Source: Chelatococcus albus
Lineage (GTDB): Bacteria > Pseudomonadota > Alphaproteobacteria > Rhizobiales > Beijerinckiaceae
Assembly (NCBI RefSeq): GCF_030067675.1
Contig: NZ_JASJEV010000005.1
Coordinates: forward strand, 79,089 to 143,088
Length of the DNA stretch: 64,000 nt
Direction: 5' to 3'
This document shows positions 61,305-64,000 of the stretch, piece after piece. Numbering within the stretch: the first letter of the stretch is position 1; the number at the start of each line of letters is the position of its first letter. Below the pieces are notes generated by a model, which was not told the origin of the DNA, ran no database searches, and saw nothing but the letters and a program-made list of their open reading frames with translations. The position numbers and the translations under genes were made by a program.

Positions 61305-62516
61305 GTGATTCTCGAGCCATATCTCTGGGAATGGGGCAGCCTGATCCTGCGGTGGATCCACGTGATCACCGCCATCGCCTGGATCGGCTCGTCGTTCTAC
61401 TTCATCCATCTCGACCTCAGCCTGAAGAAGACCCCGAGCCTTGCGGAGGGTGTCGGCGGCGAGGCCTGGCAGGTGCACGGCGGCGGCTTCTACCGCATGC
61501 AGAAATACACGGTCGCGCCGCCGGAGCTGCCGCACGACCTCACATGGTTTAAGTGGGAGAGTTATTCCACCTGGATCTCGGGCTTCTTCCTGCTCGGCTG
61601 GATCTACTACGCGCAGCCCGACCTCTACCTGGTCGATCCCGTCGTGCGCGCCCTCTCGCCCTCGGCTGCCGCGGGCATCGGCATCGGCAGCCTCATCTTC
61701 GGCTGGCTGATCTACGACGGCCTCTGCCGCTCGCCGCTCGGACGCAACGACGCCGCCCTCGCGGCGGTGGGCTTCGCTTTCCTCGTTGCGGCGGCCTACG
61801 GCTTCACGCTTGTCTTCGGCGGGCGCGGCGCCTTCATCCACACTGGCGCCCTGATCGCCACCATGATGACGGCCAACGTCGCCCGCGTGATCATTCCCAA
61901 CCAGCGCAAGATCGTCGCCGACCTCCTCGCCCACCGCGCGCCCGATCCGGCGCTCGGCACGGCCGCCAAGCAGCGTTCCACCCACAACAACTACCTGACG
62001 CTGCCCGTCGTCTTCCTGATGCTGGCGAACCACTACCCGCTGGCCTTCGCCTCGCGCTGGAACTGGCTCATCGTGGCCCTCGTCATCGTCGCCGGGGCCG
62101 TCATCCGGCACTTCTACAACAGCCGTCACGCCGGCCACCCCTCCCCCTGGTGGACCTGGGGCGTGGCCGGCGCGACCGTCGCGCTCGCGGTCTGGCTGAG
62201 CATGATCGGTGCTCCGGGCGCGGGCACCGTCGCTCGCCCTCCGGCGGAGACGCCGGCCTTCGCGCGGGCCGTCGAGGTCATGCAGACGCGCTGCGCGATG
62301 TGCCACGCGCGCGAGCCTGTCTGGGCCGGCATCGCCGTCGCCCCGAAGGGGGTGCTGCTCGAGACGGCCGCCGACGTCGCCCGCCAGGCGGAGGCGATCG
62401 CCGTCCAGGCTGTCCTGTCACAGGCCATGCCGCCCAACAACATCACCGAAATGACATCCGGCGAGCGCCGGACGGTCGCCGCATGGCTCGCCGAACGCCA
62501 GGCCGCATCCCGCTAA
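61305..62516 (+). CDS. puuD: Urate hydroxylase PuuD with C-terminal cytochrome c domain
   Basis: 403 residues from a GTG start. About eight membrane helices (VITAIAWIGSSFYFIHLDLS and others) are followed by a short cytochrome c domain with CAMCH at 330-334 (MQTRCAMCHAREPVW). This is the membrane urate oxidase type that passes electrons to the respiratory chain rather than to O2, replacing soluble uricase. A GGGGGACGG precedes the start. Divergent from uraH, so the pair carries out the first two steps of urate breakdown. Confidence 0.9.
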   Translation: MILEPYLWEWGSLILRWIHVITAIAWIGSSFYFIHLDLSLKKTPSLAEGVGGEAWQVHGGGFYRMQKYTVAPPELPHDLTWFKWESYSTWISGFFLLGWIYYAQPDLYLVDPVVRALSPSAAAGIGIGSLIFGWLIYDGLCRSPLGRNDAALAAVGFAFLVAAAYGFTLVFGGRGAFIHTGALIATMMTANVARVIIPNQRKIVADLLAHRAPDPALGTAAKQRSTHNNYLTLPVVFLMLANHYPLAFASRWNWLIVALVIVAGAVIRHFYNSRHAGHPSPWWTWGVAGATVALAVWLSMIGAPGAGTVARPPAETPAFARAVEVMQTRCAMCHAREPVWAGIAVAPKGVLLETAADVARQAEAIAVQAVLSQAMPPNNITEMTSGERRTVAAWLAERQAASR

Positions 62517-62653
62517 ACGCAAGTGATTTCAGGCGGTTCCGTAGCAGTGGACAGCCGCGAGAAAGAATATTGCCAAGCGTCTGCGCTTGGCGCACGCTGC
62601 CGCCCAATCGCGAGCCGGAGGGGCTTGCGCCAGCGACTATGAGGAGGACTGAG

Positions 62654-64000
62654 ATGGGTCGACCCTGGAAACTCTCCTTCATCTCGGCCATCGCATCTTT
62701 TGCCATGACAGGTCTCGCCGCCGCCGAGGTGGTTTATCACCGCGGCAATGCGGGCGAGCCCAAGACGCTCGACCAGCACCAGACCTCGATCGACGTCGAG
62801 AAGAATGTCCTGAAGGATCTTTACGAGGGTCTCGTCGCCTATAATCCGAAGGGCGAGATCATCCCCGGCGTGGCCGAGAGCTGGAGCATCGGGGGCGACG
62901 GCACCGTCTATACCTTCAAGCTGCGCGACGCCGGCAAGTGGTCGAACGGCGATCCGGTGAAGGCGTCGGATTTTGTCTACTCCTTCCGCCGCATCATGAA
63001 CCCTGCCACGGCAGCGAAATACGCCAACCTTCTCTACCCGATCAAGAACGCCGAGAAGGTCAACAAGGGCGAGCTCAAGCCCGAGGAGCTTGGCGTCAAG
63101 GCAGCGGACGACAAGACCCTCGTCATCACGCTCGAACGCCCGACCCCCTACTTCCTCGAACTCCTGCAGCATCAGACCGGCCTGCCGCTGCACCAGGCGA
63201 GCGTCGAGAAGTTCGGCAAGGACTTCGTCAAGCCGGGCAATCTCGTGTCGAACGGTGCCTATCTGCTTGCCGAGAACGTGCCGAACGATCACATCAAGCT
63301 GACGAAGAACCCGAATTACTGGAACGCGAAGAGCGTCCAGATCGATACGGTCTTCTTCTATCCGACCGAGGACAACGCCGCCGCCGTGCGCCGCTTCATG
63401 GCCGGCGAGCTCGACACCAACTACCAGTTCCCGATCGACCAGCTTCCCTTCCTGCGCGAGAAGCTCGGCGCCCAGGTGCGCACGCCCCCCTATCTGGCGC
63501 TCGAATACTACGCCATCAACGTCACCAAGCCGCCCTTCAACGACCCGCGCGTGCGCAAGGCGCTCAGCATGGCGGTGGATCGCGATTACCTCGCGGAGAA
63601 GGTGTGGGGCGGGGCCGCGCTTCCCGCCTACAACATCGTGCCGCCCGGCCTCAACGGCTATGCGCTGGCAGACGTGGACTACAAGTCGCTGTCGCAGCTC
63701 GACCGCGAGGACCAGGCCAAGGCGCTCCTCAAGGAGGCGGGCTACGGTCCGGGCGGCAAGCCGCTCAAGATCGAGATCCGCTACAACACGAACGAGAGCC
63801 ACAAGAAGACAGCCACCGCCGTCGCCGACATGTGGAAGACAGTGCTCGGCGCCGAGGTCACCCTCCTCAACACCGACGTGAAGACCCACTACGCGCACCT
63901 GCAGAACAGGGGCGATTTCGACGTGGCGCGCGCCGGCTGGGTGGCGGACTATTCCGACCCGCAGAACTTCCTGTTCCTCGGCCTGTCGAACAACAGGGTG
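62654..64000 (+). CDS. Oligopeptide ABC transporter substrate-binding protein (partial)
   Basis: 449 residues are visible and the frame is still open at the window end. A signal peptide (1-23) leads to VVYHRGNAGEPKTLDQHQTS and to DLYEGLVAYNPKGEIIPGVA ESW, the OppA/SBP_bac_5 start. WSNGDPVKASDFVYSFRRIM, GNLVSNGAYLLAENVPNDHI and FNDPRVRKALSMAVDR follow in order. It binds peptides in the periplasm for an Opp-type importer whose permease genes are presumably beyond the window. AGGAGG precedes the ATG. Confidence 0.92.
   Translation, partial: MGRPWKLSFISAIASFAMTGLAAAEVVYHRGNAGEPKTLDQHQTSIDVEKNVLKDLYEGLVAYNPKGEIIPGVAESWSIGGDGTVYTFKLRDAGKWSNGDPVKASDFVYSFRRIMNPATAAKYANLLYPIKNAEKVNKGELKPEELGVKAADDKTLVITLERPTPYFLELLQHQTGLPLHQASVEKFGKDFVKPGNLVSNGAYLLAENVPNDHIKLTKNPNYWNAKSVQIDTVFFYPTEDNAAAVRRFMAGELDTNYQFPIDQLPFLREKLGAQVRTPPYLALEYYAINVTKPPFNDPRVRKALSMAVDRDYLAEKVWGGAALPAYNIVPPGLNGYALADVDYKSLSQLDREDQAKALLKEAGYGPGGKPLKIEIRYNTNESHKKTATAVADMWKTVLGAEVTLLNTDVKTHYAHLQNRGDFDVARAGWVADYSDPQNFLFLGLSNNRV

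Overview
The window is GC-rich, densely packed chromosomal DNA of an alphaproteobacterium, most likely a polar-growing member of the Hyphomicrobiales (Rhizobiales). Four things point there: the flagellin-FlbT-FlaF gene order, a very large repeat-rich membrane protein resembling the Agrobacterium growth-pole-ring protein GPR, a sigma-54 promoter ahead of the hook genes, and many alphaproteobacterial family pairs (YcjX/YcjF, Ohr/OhrR, an LpxH-like hydrolase with a GT4 glycosyltransferase, Mla with a STAS-permease fusion). I see no rRNA, tRNA, CRISPR array, integrase, transposase or phage gene. The window opens inside a flagellin gene and closes inside an oligopeptide-binding protein gene.

Layout. 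1-8.9 kb: late flagellar genes. Two tandem flagellins, flbT and flaF run rightward; flgE-flgK-flgL run leftward from a predicted sigma-54 promoter; a divergent ohr/ohrR peroxide-sensing pair sits between them. 9-16.5 kb: ycjX/ycjF, a SixA-like phosphatase, an HxlR/quinone-reductase divergent pair, a small membrane protein-DUF2975-Xre operon, a MoxR ATPase and a small secreted protein. 16.6-27 kb: a divergent Lrp regulator and PLP lyase, two tandem paralogous lipoproteins, a Kef-type antiporter, a 46-aa membrane peptide, an AT-rich island with a perfect 16-bp palindrome, an LTXXQ-type periplasmic protein, a VWA protein, UspA, AraC/GyrI-type proteins and a ferredoxin.

27-37 kb: an Hpt protein divergent from the 1808-residue GPR-like protein, then a leftward four-gene Mla-type lipid transport operon. 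37-47 kb: a DgcA-like epimerase, an MFS transporter, a CheZ-like protein, an LpxH-like hydrolase/GT4 pair, an atypical SDR, an EamA exporter, thiE-thiD and an Xre-cupin regulator. 47-56.2 kb, all leftward: an RND efflux pump followed closely by a molybdenum hydroxylase large subunit without its usual FeS and FAD subunits, then two cytochromes c' and a diheme cytochrome c. 56.4-64 kb: rhodanese, a complete TRAP transporter, a BON-LysM protein, the divergent urate genes uraH and puuD, and the partial oppA-like gene.

The most interesting items are the GPR-like protein with its two DNA-level tandem repeat arrays and a CtrA-like site upstream, the orphan molybdenum hydroxylase with three c-type cytochromes, the tandem CKCLYYG lipoproteins, two small membrane proteins of 57 and 46 residues, and the AT-rich palindrome-bearing island.
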